64,000 bases of DNA from an uncultured Rikenellaceae bacterium (GTDB lineage Bacteria; Bacteroidota; Bacteroidia; Bacteroidales; Rikenellaceae), in assembly GCA_944325305.1 (NCBI GenBank), contig CALUZO010000004.1, positions 44,076-108,075 on the forward strand. Direction: 5' to 3'. Both the position numbers and the translations under genes were made by a program. The notes under the pieces are model-generated. The model saw only the letters and a list, made by a program, of their open reading frames with translations. It was not told the origin of the DNA and ran no database searches. Below, piece by piece: positions 45,643-58,042 of the stretch (its first letter is position 1; every line of letters begins with the position of its first letter).

Positions 45643-46833
45643 CTATTTCGATGTTCCGACCCATGTTGCTTTTTTCCACAGCCATTCGAGAGGCCCATGA
45701 CGATGTGAGCGCATCCACCAACCGTCAAAGTAGTATTGGACAAGGAACATTCCTATACCCATCAAGAAACATGTCGTGATGCCGATATACTGATAAATCC
45801 CCAATCCCCAATTGTAAAACAGGAATCCACCTATGAGCGATTGTGAAAGATAATTCGTAAGGCTCATGCGGCCATAAGGAGCCAGACGCTGAAGGACATG
45901 CCCGAAACGTGTCAGATAATACAGCAGTATTATACCGGAGAACAGCATGCCCGTAAAGGCGGCATTGGCCAGGGATGTCAGAATCAGAGACAATGGAGTC
46001 AGAATGGCTTCGCGGCTTATGAAATCCGGGATTACAGCATTCAGCCCGTAAAGCGGGAAGAACGACACGAGAGATATTATAAGCACATTGAACCACAGTT
46101 TGATGTTCTTTTCTGAATATGTCAGGGTATTGCTACGCCCTATGACCATCCCCAACATGAAGAGCGCTGCCGTTTGCAGTACTCGTCCGTGTGTAATCAT
46201 CCATCCCATATTGGCCACGTTTCCTGTCCATAAGGCTGTCTTGCACATCTCCAGAAAAGAGCCATCTTTCTGCACCGTATTGACGATATCCCAATACGGC
46301 GCATCGATAGCCGGACCTGCCACATAACCGGGATCGGCGATTGCATATATTATCTTACCTATGTCTATGGGCTGGAGCAGGAGAATGGCTGCTATCCACA
46401 ACACGACACGGGTCGACAGCCGACATACGGCTATAAGAACATATCCGATAATGGCATACAACACAAGAATCTCGCCCGGGAAAAGCATCGAGTTCACACA
46501 TGCAAAAACCATCAGCAAGAGCAGTCGCCATGCAAATCGTCCTCTGAAATCGCGCCCTTTCATCCTCTGTCCATTGTCCTGTATGAAGAAACTGAATCCG
46601 AAAAGCAAGGCAAAAATGCAGTAGGCTTTACCTGAAATGGTAAAATACACACTGTCCCATATGATCCTGTCTGTAAATTGCAGGAAACCGCATGTCTCCT
46701 CAGGATAGCTGTAAAGACTGAACCGTTCGATAAAATGGATCAAGGTTATTCCGAGTACGGCCGCACCACGCAACACGTCGGCAACCTCTATGCGGTTCTT
46801 CTCTGACGGCAGCGGTTGTAATTGATTGATCAT
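45643..46833 (-). CDS. DUF418 family membrane protein
   Basis: The 396-residue integral membrane protein has about ten hydrophobic segments. EVADVLRGAAVLGITLIHF (16-34) is the typical opening, and the C-terminal DUF418 part includes APYGRMSLTNYLSQSLIGGFLF (about 318-339) and a GPLEWLWKKATW tail. Such proteins resemble acyltransferase-3-like or transport proteins of unknown function. It has no near neighbour on its strand: the sirtuin stop region is 120 bases downstream. Confidence 0.88.
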   Translation of the reverse strand: MINQLQPLPSEKNRIEVADVLRGAAVLGITLIHFIERFSLYSYPEETCGFLQFTDRIIWDSVYFTISGKAYCIFALLFGFSFFIQDNGQRMKGRDFRGRFAWRLLLLMVFACVNSMLFPGEILVLYAIIGYVLIAVCRLSTRVVLWIAAILLLQPIDIGKIIYAIADPGYVAGPAIDAPYWDIVNTVQKDGSFLEMCKTALWTGNVANMGWMITHGRVLQTAALFMLGMVIGRSNTLTYSEKNIKLWFNVLIISLVSFFPLYGLNAVIPDFISREAILTPLSLILTSLANAAFTGMLFSGIILLYYLTRFGHVLQRLAPYGRMSLTNYLSQSLIGGFLFYNWGLGIYQYIGITTCFLMGIGMFLVQYYFDGWWMRSHRHGPLEWLWKKATWVGTSK

Positions 46834-47700
46834 CTGAAATTTTGTTTAGGTATAAAGCAGTTTACAGGTCAAACTATCTCCGGTTTGCATTTTACATAAA
46901 GCAGCCCAAAGTACACACCACTACAACTCCATCTGCACATCTGCCAATGTAAATCACTGCAGGTAGCAAAGCATGTCGATGACGCATTGGGACTAATCCT
47001 GTTATGCGACACATCCGGAGTCTTCCGGCACGCAATACTCGCGCCACGCAAAAAACCGGGAAATCGACACCCATAACATTTCACAAACAGTTATCGGACG
47101 ATTTGCGAAGATACGATAATGATTGATTTTTTAATAAGTTTTTAAAGCCACATATCAAAAATTTCTGTCTCTCAGATAAAATAGCATTGCGGATATGTGA
47201 CAGTAGATGCCTCGTAAATACAGGGTTGACTCGAGATTCACTCAGTCGGCGAATCAAACCGTCTCCATCTGCTCAGTGAAGCATTCTACACAAATCTTTT
47301 TCCAGGTTTGCGCCATACAAACGAACTTATCGCAAATGCCAGAAAACCCGGAATAACCAAACGCTGCCTAATAATGAAAGTGGCTCACTACACGATCGCA
47401 TTTACATCGGCCATGCTGATATTCCTCGGTGGGGCATGGTTATCGCTTCATGCAGAACCCATTCCGACAAACAGGCACCTAAGGGGAAGTCGCAATCGTA
47501 GCATCTTCCCAATTGGGAAGCGATGCAGGCACAACCCTCAATCCGGACGACGCCTGCAAAAGCACAACAATGCGAAAGATACAGAACATCGATCCCTGAG
47601 AAACTCAACACCAGTTTTTGTTATATTTTTGCTCCATAAAACATCCTGCACATCAAAAACGCCACTGCAGAAACAGTTATATCACGTATCATCCGCCGGC
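46834..47700. other. Intergenic stretch, possibly with a decayed small gene
   Basis: About 870 bases lie between the DUF418 and dinB genes. One plus-strand frame (ATG 47374) starts with a convincing signal-peptide-like sequence, MKVAHYTIAF followed by SAMLIFLGGAW and LHAEP, but its continuation after about 47480 is random in composition, as expected after a frameshift. In the next phase the frame continues as APKGKSQS and stops. I treat it as a possible remnant. The rest holds no gene. Confidence 0.35.
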
Positions 47701-47701
47701 A

Positions 47702-47732
47702 TGTGTCACAAAGACAAAACCGAATATCTTTG
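47702..47732 (+). promoter_or_regulatory. Promoter of dinB
   Basis: TGTG (47702-47705, one mismatch to TTTG), 19 bases, TATCTTTG (47725-47732). Transcription from about 47739 leaves a 32-base leader before ATG 47771, which supports that start over the longer frame-open start at 47618. Confidence 0.55.
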
Positions 47733-47770
47733 TCCACGGCAAACCGGAATCTATCTCGGGCACACCACTT

Positions 47771-48859
47771 ATGCGAAAGATAATTCACATAGACATGGAT
47801 GCGTTTTATGCCTCTATCGAACAAAGGGACAACCCTGCATTGAGAGGCATTCCAATAGCCGTCGGCTACGACGGACCGCGCGGAGTGGTTGCCGCCGCAA
47901 GCTACGAAGCGAGAAGATACGGAGTTCATTCCGCACTGCCGTCCATAACCGCAAAGGCACGATGCCCGCATCTGATTTTCGTCCCGGGAAGACACGACGT
48001 TTACGAAAAGGTATCGCACGAAATAATGGACATATTCCACGAATACACTGACCTTGTGGAACCATTATCACTGGATGAAGCCTATCTCGATGTCACCACC
48101 GACAAAAAAAACATCCGCTCTGCGACCCTTATTGCCGAGCAGATCAAATGCCGCATCAGAGAGAGTACGGGTCTGACCGCATCTGCGGGTGTTTCGTACA
48201 ATAAATTTCTGGCCAAGGTAGCTTCGGACCAACGCAAACCCGACGGTCTTTTCGTAATCCTGCCAGGGGATGCGGAAGAATTCATCGGCAAACTGCCGGT
48301 CGAAAGGTTCTGGGGCGTGGGCAAAGTGACGTACGGAAAGATGAAACAACTCGGCATACGCTGCGGAGCTGATCTGCGAAATGCAGGCGAGGATTTTTTA
48401 GTCCGTCATTTCGGCAAAGCAGGCAAAACATTCTATATGAATGCCTGTGCCGTTGACGAACGCGGAGTCGAGGCTGTCCGCATCCCAAAAAGCATCGGTT
48501 CCGAAAACACATTCATGTCAGACATCGCAGACCGTGAACTGCTCAGAACTGAGATGAAGCCTATAGCCGAAGAGGTATGGCGCAGAGCAACCGAAGGAAA
48601 CTTCCAGGGACGAACCGTTACCCTTAAGATAAAATATGAAGATTTCACGCTGATCACACGCAGCAAGACCCTTTCCAGATTCGTCGACGAATACGATCTG
48701 TTCACAAAAACAGCCGAAAGTCTTCTGGACATCATAGACCTCTCCAGCAAAAAGGTAAGACTGTTAGGCCTTTCGATCAATAACCCTGGATACATGGAAC
48801 TGCCGAAAGCACATCAGCTCGAAATAGACTTTACGTCATGCGGAGATGACGGTTGTTGA
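47771..48859 (+). CDS. dinB: DNA polymerase IV (Y-family)
   Basis: Error-prone translesion polymerase. The 362-residue protein shows the palm motifs IIHIDMDAFYASIEQRD (4-20; Asp8 and Asp10) and EPLSLDEAYLDV (97-108; catalytic Asp102 and Glu103), the fingers block AAASYEARRYGVHSAL (41-56), helix-hairpin-helix region WGVGKVTYGKMKQLG and a little-finger domain from about 240. The C-terminal beta-clamp-binding end is a short LEIDF. It is a single gene with its own promoter; no LexA box was recognised. Confidence 0.95.
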   Translation: MRKIIHIDMDAFYASIEQRDNPALRGIPIAVGYDGPRGVVAAASYEARRYGVHSALPSITAKARCPHLIFVPGRHDVYEKVSHEIMDIFHEYTDLVEPLSLDEAYLDVTTDKKNIRSATLIAEQIKCRIRESTGLTASAGVSYNKFLAKVASDQRKPDGLFVILPGDAEEFIGKLPVERFWGVGKVTYGKMKQLGIRCGADLRNAGEDFLVRHFGKAGKTFYMNACAVDERGVEAVRIPKSIGSENTFMSDIADRELLRTEMKPIAEEVWRRATEGNFQGRTVTLKIKYEDFTLITRSKTLSRFVDEYDLFTKTAESLLDIIDLSSKKVRLLGLSINNPGYMELPKAHQLEIDFTSCGDDGC

Positions 48860-49010
48860 CATCACGAGACCTTCCGTCAGCCAGACCTCATCCGAGCCTA
48901 ATCCGTTAAAAACGACAGCATGTTGTAAATTACACATCCAGAAGCGGATAATCGGGCACAAGAATTGCTTGGAACATGCAATGCGATCCAATTACATAAT
49001 CAGCATCTCT

Positions 49011-49475
49011 ATGAAAAAACTCTTACCTGTCATAATTGCTGTCCTTATATGCTTAGGGCTTGGGTTTGTAGCCAACATGCTTCAGGCCGACGCCATACAA
49101 AACTGGTATCCGTATCTGGACAAATCGATTCTCACCCCTCCGAATTGGGCTTTCCCGCTGGCATGGGGAATTATATACGTTCTTTCAGGCATATCGGCTG
49201 GACTGATATGGGACCAAAAACCCCGTTCCAGAAAATACCTTCTCACGATATGGGGAGTCCAGCAGTTTTTCAATCTTACATGGAGCATAGCATTTTTCAC
49301 TTTCGAGAATCCTCTTATGGGGTTCGTAAATATCCTGCTATTGGATTTTCTCGTCATTCTCTACATAGCGAAGACATGGCACGCCAATAAAATCTCGTCA
49401 CTTTTATTTCTGCCTTATTTCGCCTGGATAGTGTTCGCGACATATCTTAATCTCCATATTCTGATCTACAATTAG
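49011..49475 (+). CDS. TspO/MBR family protein
   Basis: From ATG 49011 the 154-residue protein has five hydrophobic segments, as the TspO fold requires. Family motifs are WYPYLDKSILTPPNWAFPLAWGIIYVLSGISAG-type sequence (about 28-62), with PPNW and WGIIY, and TIWGVQQFFNLTWSIAFF (about 80-97). TspO proteins bind porphyrins and take part in stress responses. Frame-open sequence back to 48846 overlaps dinB and is not coding. Confidence 0.9.
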   Translation: MKKLLPVIIAVLICLGLGFVANMLQADAIQNWYPYLDKSILTPPNWAFPLAWGIIYVLSGISAGLIWDQKPRSRKYLLTIWGVQQFFNLTWSIAFFTFENPLMGFVNILLLDFLVILYIAKTWHANKISSLLFLPYFAWIVFATYLNLHILIYN

Positions 49476-49628
49476 TGCGACACGCCTGATCTGTCTCAGT
49501 GTCGTGTTGTCCGTTTTCAGAATTTTGGACATGGGCATAGCCGTACGATTATTTTGCGGCCGTAACAGATAGTAAGGCCGAACGGCAGCATAAGACATCT
49601 GCTTACGTTGCAATTGAAAATCCCAACA

Positions 49629-49668
49629 ATTAATCAGGCCCCGGATGACTTTCCGGGGCCTGATTAAT
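49629..49668. terminator. Terminator after gltD
   Basis: Perfect 17-base arms (49629-49645 and 49652-49668) with a CCCCGG core, 16 bases past the gltD stop. It is symmetric and may also stop transcription from tspO. Confidence 0.8.
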
Positions 49669-49684
49669 CCATTCTACACCAATT

Positions 49685-51109
49685 TTATTTATTCCTACGC
49701 AGAGCGATGTCTATATTTTCAGCCGCCATACGGCCCGAAGCTATGGCACGAACCACAAGAGAAGCGCCCTGAACGGCATCTCCGGCTGCATAGACCTTTC
49801 CGCAGGAACAACCCATGTGATTATCCGTAAGAATATTACGGCGCTCGTTAACCGCAAGACCAAGTTCCGCAACCACATCGTCCGACACAGGATGCACGAA
49901 TCCCATGGAAAGCAATACAAGATCTGCCTCGATGACTTCCGTTTTGCCTGTCCGCTTCATATTCAAACGTCCGTCTGCTGACCTATCCCACTCCACAACC
50001 TCAACTTCGGCACCGGTCACCACCCCGTCTTTCCCTATAAAACGAACCGTATCGAGGTTCCATCTGCGCTCACAACCCTCTTCATGCGAAGAACTCGTCT
50101 TGAGCACATTGGGATACATCGGCCAGGGAGTCTGCGGATTGTAATCTTTCGGAGGCTGTGGCATTATCTCTATCTGCATCACAGAGACGGCCCCCTGTCT
50201 TATCGATGTCCCGACACAATCGGATCCCGTATCTCCACCGCCTATAACGAGTACCTTTTTCCCTTTGGCCGAAATACGTTTCTCAGAGGGAATATCCTCG
50301 CCGGCCAACACACGGTTCTGTTGTTTAAGCAGGTCAAGAGCAAAATATATCCCTTTCAGCTCCCGCCCTTCGACATTCAGATCACGGGGTACGCCCGAGC
50401 CTATCGTCACGCACAGCGCATCAAAATCTTCCAGCAACCTTTTCGCCGAGATATCCTTTCCGACCCATGTCCCAGGACGGAACTCCACTCCTTCGGCAGC
50501 CATCATGTCGACGCGTCTCTGCACTATGCGTTTGCTCAACTTGAAATCGGGGATACCGAGTCTCAGCAAACCTCCTATGTAGGGATCTTTTTCGAAAACA
50601 GTAACATAATGTCCACGTTGGTTCAACTGGTTGGCAGCAGCCAGACCGGCAGGTCCCGACCCTATGACCGCGACCCTCTTGCCCGTACGGTGCATGGGAA
50701 CACGAGGCGAGGCATAACCTTCCGAGAATGCCATCTCGGCAATGGCTGCTTCATTCTCACGTATCGTAACAGGTTCGCCGTACTGTTTGAGGACGCATGA
50801 CTTCTCGCACAGCGCCGGACAAACACGTCCCGTAAATTCGGGGAAATCGCAGGTCTGTGTCAGTACCTCATAGGCCTCTTTCCAGCGACCGTGATAAGCA
50901 TAATCCTGCCATTCGCTCTGGCGGTTACCAACCGGACATGCCCAGTGGCAGAACGGAACGCCACAATCCATGCAGCGTGAAGCCTGCAATCTGCGTTCTT
51001 CGGTGCCGAGCACACGCTCTACCTCGGCAAAATCATGTATACGTTCATCGAGGGGGCGGTATCCGGCCTCCCTACGTCTTATTGTCAAAAATGCTTTAGG
51101 ATTGCCCAT
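49685..51109 (-). CDS. gltD: Glutamate synthase small subunit
   Basis: GltD takes electrons from NADPH and passes them through iron-sulfur clusters to GltB. The 474-residue protein carries two N-terminal Cys groups (Cys46, 49, 54, 58 in CMDCGVPFCHWACP, then Cys97, 101, 105), an FAD site VIGSGPAGLAAANQL (about 148-162) and an NADPH site VIGGGDTGSDCVGTS (about 285-299). It starts one base after the gltB stop, so the two subunits are made from one message. Confidence 0.96.
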   Translation of the reverse strand: MGNPKAFLTIRRREAGYRPLDERIHDFAEVERVLGTEERRLQASRCMDCGVPFCHWACPVGNRQSEWQDYAYHGRWKEAYEVLTQTCDFPEFTGRVCPALCEKSCVLKQYGEPVTIRENEAAIAEMAFSEGYASPRVPMHRTGKRVAVIGSGPAGLAAANQLNQRGHYVTVFEKDPYIGGLLRLGIPDFKLSKRIVQRRVDMMAAEGVEFRPGTWVGKDISAKRLLEDFDALCVTIGSGVPRDLNVEGRELKGIYFALDLLKQQNRVLAGEDIPSEKRISAKGKKVLVIGGGDTGSDCVGTSIRQGAVSVMQIEIMPQPPKDYNPQTPWPMYPNVLKTSSSHEEGCERRWNLDTVRFIGKDGVVTGAEVEVVEWDRSADGRLNMKRTGKTEVIEADLVLLSMGFVHPVSDDVVAELGLAVNERRNILTDNHMGCSCGKVYAAGDAVQGASLVVRAIASGRMAAENIDIALRRNK

Positions 51110-51110
51110 A

Positions 51111-54100
51111 TCAATAGTCCCTTTCTACGTTTGCTATTTTTTGTTCCAGCTCCTCAAGCTTGCGCATGTGAAGTATTTTCTTATATTCGATCGGAGTCAC
51201 CTTAATAAAACGCTTAACGTAATTTTTCCAATCGTCCAATATACGATGTGCCAACGGACTGCCCGTAAAGATATAATGCCGGGTAATCAGGGAGTGAAGT
51301 TCCCGATCGTCGTAATTATCCTCGACCAGCGACAGCTCGACCATCTCCATATTGCAGTAATAATCGAAGTTGCCCGCCATGTCGAGCACATAAGCGACAC
51401 CGCCGCTCATCCCGGCTCCGAAATTACGTCCGACACTTCCAAGCACAACGGTTACGCCGCCTGTCATGTATTCGCAGCAATGGTCGCCGGCGCCTTCAAC
51501 GACAGCAGTCGCGCCGCTGTTGCGAACGCAGAACCTCTCTCCTACCTGTCCGTTTATATACACCTCTCCGTCTGTTGCCCCATACAAAAGAGTATTACCT
51601 GCAATAATGTTCTCTTCGGGCACAAAAGTGCTTCCCTGAGCCGGAGTAACTATTATCTTACCTCCAGAGAGACCCTTCCCGAGATAGTCGTTCGCGTCGC
51701 CTTCGAGAGCAAAGGTAATCCCCGGACACAGGAATGCCCCGAAACTCTGTCCTGCCGACCCCTTGAACGTAACCCTAAGAGTGTCGCCGGGTAATCCCTT
51801 ACTGCCGTATTTGGCTGTTACAACACCAGAGAGCATCGTCCCCATAGCCCGATCGGTATTCTTGATATCTATCGTGAAAGCTGTCGGTGCACCACTGTCA
51901 ATAGCGGGAGCCGCTTTTACGATGAGTTCCTCACCTTTCTTGTTTTCGAATCCCTGCACATACCCGTCGATATGGCGAATGGCATTTTGTCCGAATCCGA
52001 CCGGGTCGGCAAGAATATTGGCAAGATCTACTTTTGCAGCTTTCGCACAGGCCGCGTCATCCGGAGCACATGTCACGGCAACCTGTTCGAGCAGATCGAC
52101 GCGGCCGATGATATCGTCGAGTTTCGTAAAGCCGAGAGCCGCCAGATGCTCACGCACGTCTTCGGCCATGAAATTGAAGAAATTGACCAGATACTCATAA
52201 CGTCCTATGAAATGTTTGCGAAGTTCTTCGCTCTGTGTGGCCACACCCATAGGACACGTATTCAGATGGCACTTGCGCATCATCACGCATCCGAGCACAA
52301 TAAGCGCGCTCGTCGCAAACCCGTATTCCTCTGCACCCAGCATCGCGGCGATGACTATGTCGCGACCTGTCTTGAACTGTCCGTCGGCCTGCACCACCAC
52401 GTGTCCCCTGAGGTTGTTCATCACCAGAGTCTGCTGCGTTTCGGCAAGTCCCAGCTCCACCGGAAGACCTGCATGCCTGATGGAACTGAGCGGGCTGGCA
52501 CCGGTTCCACCCTCTGCACCGCTTATGAGTATCATGTCGGCCTTGGCTTTGGCAACCCCCGCTGCAATGGTTCCCACACCGGTTTCGGAAACGAGCTTTA
52601 CGCTTATGCGCGCTTGGGGATTGATGTTCTTCAGGTCGAAAATGAGCTGCGCAAGGTCCTCGATAGAATAAATATCATGGTGTGGAGGCGGCGAAATAAG
52701 CGATATTCCAGGAATGGAGTGGCGGGTTTTGGCGATCATCTCATCCACCTTGTATCCCGGAAGCTGACCTCCTTCACCCGGTTTGGCTCCCTGAGCCACC
52801 TTGATCTGTATCTCGTCGGCATTGACGAGATATTCGGCCGTCACCCCGAAACGTCCGGATGCCACCTGCTTAATGGCGCTGCGAACCGATGTCCCGTCCG
52901 CACGCGGTTTGAATCTTTCGGGGTCCTCTCCGCCCTCTCCCGTATTGCTCTTGCCGCCTATGGCGTTCATGGCCATAGCCATAGCTTCGTGGGCCTCCTT
53001 GCTTATCGACCCGAACGACATGGCACCTGTAACAAATCGTCTGGTTATTTCGGAAGCCGGTTCCACATCCTCCAACTTCACGGCATTGCCACCTTTGAAC
53101 TTCATAAGGTCGCGCAAGAACATCGGATACTCTTTATCATCCACGAGGCGGGTATACTCCTTGAATTTCTTGTAGCTGCCCAATCTCGTGGCAAGCTGAA
53201 GCGTCGAAATTACTTCAGGATTCCATGCGTGTTTCTCGCCCGTCTTGCGGTAAGAGTACAGACCTCTGTTTTCAAGTGTATGAACCTCGCCTGAAGGTTC
53301 TTCTTGCGGTCCGAAACCTTCCTCATGAGCAGCAGCGGTTTCATAAGCGATATCCTCGAGATCCGCACCCTCTATCTTCGAGGGCGTTCCCTGGAAATAT
53401 TTGTCGAGCAGCGACTGAGCGAGTCCGACCGATTCGAATATCCGCGCACCCCGGTAGCTGCGTATCGTCGAAATCCCCATCTTGGACATTATCTTGAGCA
53501 TGCCCTTGTTGACAGCCTTCAAATAATGTTTTTCCGCCGTTTCGTAGTCGAGTTGGAGTTCGCCACGGACCACCATATCGTTGAGAATGGCAAACGCCAT
53601 ATAAGGATTGACTGCGCTTGCACCATACCCGATCAGAAGAGCTATGTGCATTATTTCGCGAGCCTCGCCAGTTTCGACTATCAGAGCTATCTGGGCACGT
53701 TTCTGTCTGTCTATAAGATAGTTATGTACAGCCGAGAGAGCCAGCAGAGAGGGCACTGGAGCCATTCTTTCGTCGATCTTACGATCGCTCAGGAACAGGT
53801 AGTTGCACTTGTCATCCACGGCCTTCTCAGCCTCGACACACATTTTGCGCACAGCCTCGTCTATACCTTTGGCACCCTTATGCACATCGTAGACCATATC
53901 CACGGTACGCGAATCGAAACCTTTATAGCGCAGGTTGCGCAGTTTGTCCACATCGGCGTTGGTGAGCGCCGGGCTGGTCAGTTTCACCACCTTGCACAGT
54001 TCGGGCGAAGGGTCGAGCACATCGCCGTCTACGGCCCCTATATAACTGGAGAGCGACATCACCAACTCCTCACGGATCGGATCGATCGGAGGATTGGTAA

Positions 54101-55661
54101 CCTGTGCGAACTGCTGGCGGAAATAGTTGAACAGTCTTTGAGGCTTACGCGACAATACCGCCAAAGGGGTATCGTTACCCATTGAAGACAACGGTTCCGA
54201 GGCCGCAGACCCCATCGGCAGAATAATCTTTTCAAGTTCCTCTTTCGTATACCCGAACGCACGCAACATGCGACCGTAATGATCCACATCGTTACGCACC
54301 TTACGGGCCGAACTTATTTTGTCGAGCATAATCCTGTTGCGGTCGAGCCATTCGCGATAGGGATATTCCGAAGCGAGTTCCTCCTTAACCTCGGCATCAT
54401 AATGAATTTTCCCCTCCTGAGTGTCTATGAGCAGTATTTTGCCCGGGCGAAGGCGTCCTTTTTCCCTTACCTCCTCGGCCGGAATGTCCACGACACCCGT
54501 TTCCGAAGCCATTATCAAAGTGTCGTCCCTTGTAATGAGGTAGCGGGCCGGGCGAAGTCCGTTGCGGTCGAGCATACCGCCTGCATAACGTCCGTCGGTA
54601 AACATAAGCGTAGCGGGACCGTCCCACGGATCCATCCATATACTGTGGTATTCGTAAAACCCCTTGAGTTTCGAAGATATCGGATTTTTGTCGTTCCAGC
54701 TTTCCGGGACCATCATCGCAAGTGCGTGCGGCAGGCTGAGCCCGCTCATGACGAAAAATTCGAGCGCATTGTCGAGCGATGCGCTGTCGCTCATTCCCTC
54801 CTGCACTATCGGACCGAGACTCTTCATATCGCCCAGGCCTTTGGGATGCAGCACGCTCTCGTGGGCACCCATCCACGAACGGTTCCCGCGTATGGTATTT
54901 ATCTCGCCGTTATGACCGATAAGACGGAAAGGCTGGGCAAGATCCCATGTCGGAAAAGTATTGGTGCTGAAGCGGGAATGTACCAGTGTGATGGCGCTGG
55001 TAAAATATGGATGAGACAGATCCTTGAAATACTCCCGCAGTTGCATGGATGTGAGCATCCCCTTATATACGATAGTTTTCGTCGACAGACTCGGTATGTA
55101 ACCGGCCTTGGGGTTATCAGGAAATTCCTTAGCGATTCTTTTCTCGTAATGTTTCCGGGCAACGTACAATCTGCGTTCGAGCTCTTCGCCCGCAAAAGGT
55201 CCCGTAACCACCACCTGCTTGATATCGGGTTCGAGTGCGCGTGCCGATTCACCCAATATCTCGCTGTTCACCGGGACGTCGCGCACGTGAGTAATCTCCA
55301 ATTCCACCCTTTCCATCTCGGAACGCAGAATTGCAAGACACTTTCCCTGCGACTCTTTATCACGCGGCAGGAATACCATACCCGTTCCGTAACGTCCGCG
55401 TTCAGGCAGCGGAATGCCCTGAAGCAAAATAAATTCGTGCGGTATCTGCACGGTTATGCCGGCTCCGTCGCCGGTTTTGTTATCGGCGCCTTCGGCACCT
55501 CTGTGCTGCATATTCTCGAGCACCTGCAACCCCTTTTCGACCACATCGTGACTTTTCACTCCGTCGATATTGATTACCATGCCGACTCCGCAGGCATCGT
55601 GTTCATTTGCGGGATCGTAAAGTCCGTTTTGTCGGGGCAGTTCGTTTTTATCGTAAGCCAT
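51111..55661 (-). CDS. gltB: Glutamate synthase large subunit
   Basis: GltB transfers the amide of glutamine to 2-oxoglutarate. From ATG 55661 the protein has 1516 residues, normal for the bacterial enzyme. ANEHDACGVGMV puts the N-terminal nucleophile at Cys24, exposed by removal of a 23-residue propeptide. The glutaminase domain (about 24-420) is followed by the central and synthase domains, an FMN site, a 3Fe-4S Cys group near 1120-1130 (CHLNTCPMG) and a C-terminal beta-helix (GGVAYVLDMAGN). The frame-open extension to 55787 is not coding. GlnN lies upstream with a hairpin between. Confidence 0.97.
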   Translation of the reverse strand: MAYDKNELPRQNGLYDPANEHDACGVGMVINIDGVKSHDVVEKGLQVLENMQHRGAEGADNKTGDGAGITVQIPHEFILLQGIPLPERGRYGTGMVFLPRDKESQGKCLAILRSEMERVELEITHVRDVPVNSEILGESARALEPDIKQVVVTGPFAGEELERRLYVARKHYEKRIAKEFPDNPKAGYIPSLSTKTIVYKGMLTSMQLREYFKDLSHPYFTSAITLVHSRFSTNTFPTWDLAQPFRLIGHNGEINTIRGNRSWMGAHESVLHPKGLGDMKSLGPIVQEGMSDSASLDNALEFFVMSGLSLPHALAMMVPESWNDKNPISSKLKGFYEYHSIWMDPWDGPATLMFTDGRYAGGMLDRNGLRPARYLITRDDTLIMASETGVVDIPAEEVREKGRLRPGKILLIDTQEGKIHYDAEVKEELASEYPYREWLDRNRIMLDKISSARKVRNDVDHYGRMLRAFGYTKEELEKIILPMGSAASEPLSSMGNDTPLAVLSRKPQRLFNYFRQQFAQVTNPPIDPIREELVMSLSSYIGAVDGDVLDPSPELCKVVKLTSPALTNADVDKLRNLRYKGFDSRTVDMVYDVHKGAKGIDEAVRKMCVEAEKAVDDKCNYLFLSDRKIDERMAPVPSLLALSAVHNYLIDRQKRAQIALIVETGEAREIMHIALLIGYGASAVNPYMAFAILNDMVVRGELQLDYETAEKHYLKAVNKGMLKIMSKMGISTIRSYRGARIFESVGLAQSLLDKYFQGTPSKIEGADLEDIAYETAAAHEEGFGPQEEPSGEVHTLENRGLYSYRKTGEKHAWNPEVISTLQLATRLGSYKKFKEYTRLVDDKEYPMFLRDLMKFKGGNAVKLEDVEPASEITRRFVTGAMSFGSISKEAHEAMAMAMNAIGGKSNTGEGGEDPERFKPRADGTSVRSAIKQVASGRFGVTAEYLVNADEIQIKVAQGAKPGEGGQLPGYKVDEMIAKTRHSIPGISLISPPPHHDIYSIEDLAQLIFDLKNINPQARISVKLVSETGVGTIAAGVAKAKADMILISGAEGGTGASPLSSIRHAGLPVELGLAETQQTLVMNNLRGHVVVQADGQFKTGRDIVIAAMLGAEEYGFATSALIVLGCVMMRKCHLNTCPMGVATQSEELRKHFIGRYEYLVNFFNFMAEDVREHLAALGFTKLDDIIGRVDLLEQVAVTCAPDDAACAKAAKVDLANILADPVGFGQNAIRHIDGYVQGFENKKGEELIVKAAPAIDSGAPTAFTIDIKNTDRAMGTMLSGVVTAKYGSKGLPGDTLRVTFKGSAGQSFGAFLCPGITFALEGDANDYLGKGLSGGKIIVTPAQGSTFVPEENIIAGNTLLYGATDGEVYINGQVGERFCVRNSGATAVVEGAGDHCCEYMTGGVTVVLGSVGRNFGAGMSGGVAYVLDMAGNFDYYCNMEMVELSLVEDNYDDRELHSLITRHYIFTGSPLAHRILDDWKNYVKRFIKVTPIEYKKILHMRKLEELEQKIANVERDY

Positions 55662-55741
55662 GCCTTTTTTGTATATGCTGCGACTAAAGCGGCAGATAAA
55701 GCCGCCATGGCAGCGGATTATGTAAAAAAGTCGTAATATTT

Positions 55742-55785
55742 GCGGAGGTCGCGGCAGGGCCCTTGGCAACCCTGTCGCACTCCGC
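55742..55785 (-). terminator. Imperfect hairpin between glnN and gltB
   Basis: On the minus strand GCGGAG and CTCCGC clamp an inner stem CAGGG/CCCTG with one bulge. There is no U run, so read-through to gltB is likely. It could set different levels for GlnN and GOGAT. Confidence 0.45.
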
Positions 55786-55840
55786 ATATCTCCAATTCAA
55801 TTCTGAAAGGACTCCATAACCTTCCAACAAACCGTGTCCA

Positions 55841-58024
<2,184 letters not shown>

Positions 58025-58042
58025 GGTATTTGGATTTTGGAT

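Noticed and set aside
47308..48051. 247-codon plus-strand frame overlapping dinB
   Set aside because: Most of it lies in another phase of the clearly coding dinB; only its signal-like start is noted separately.
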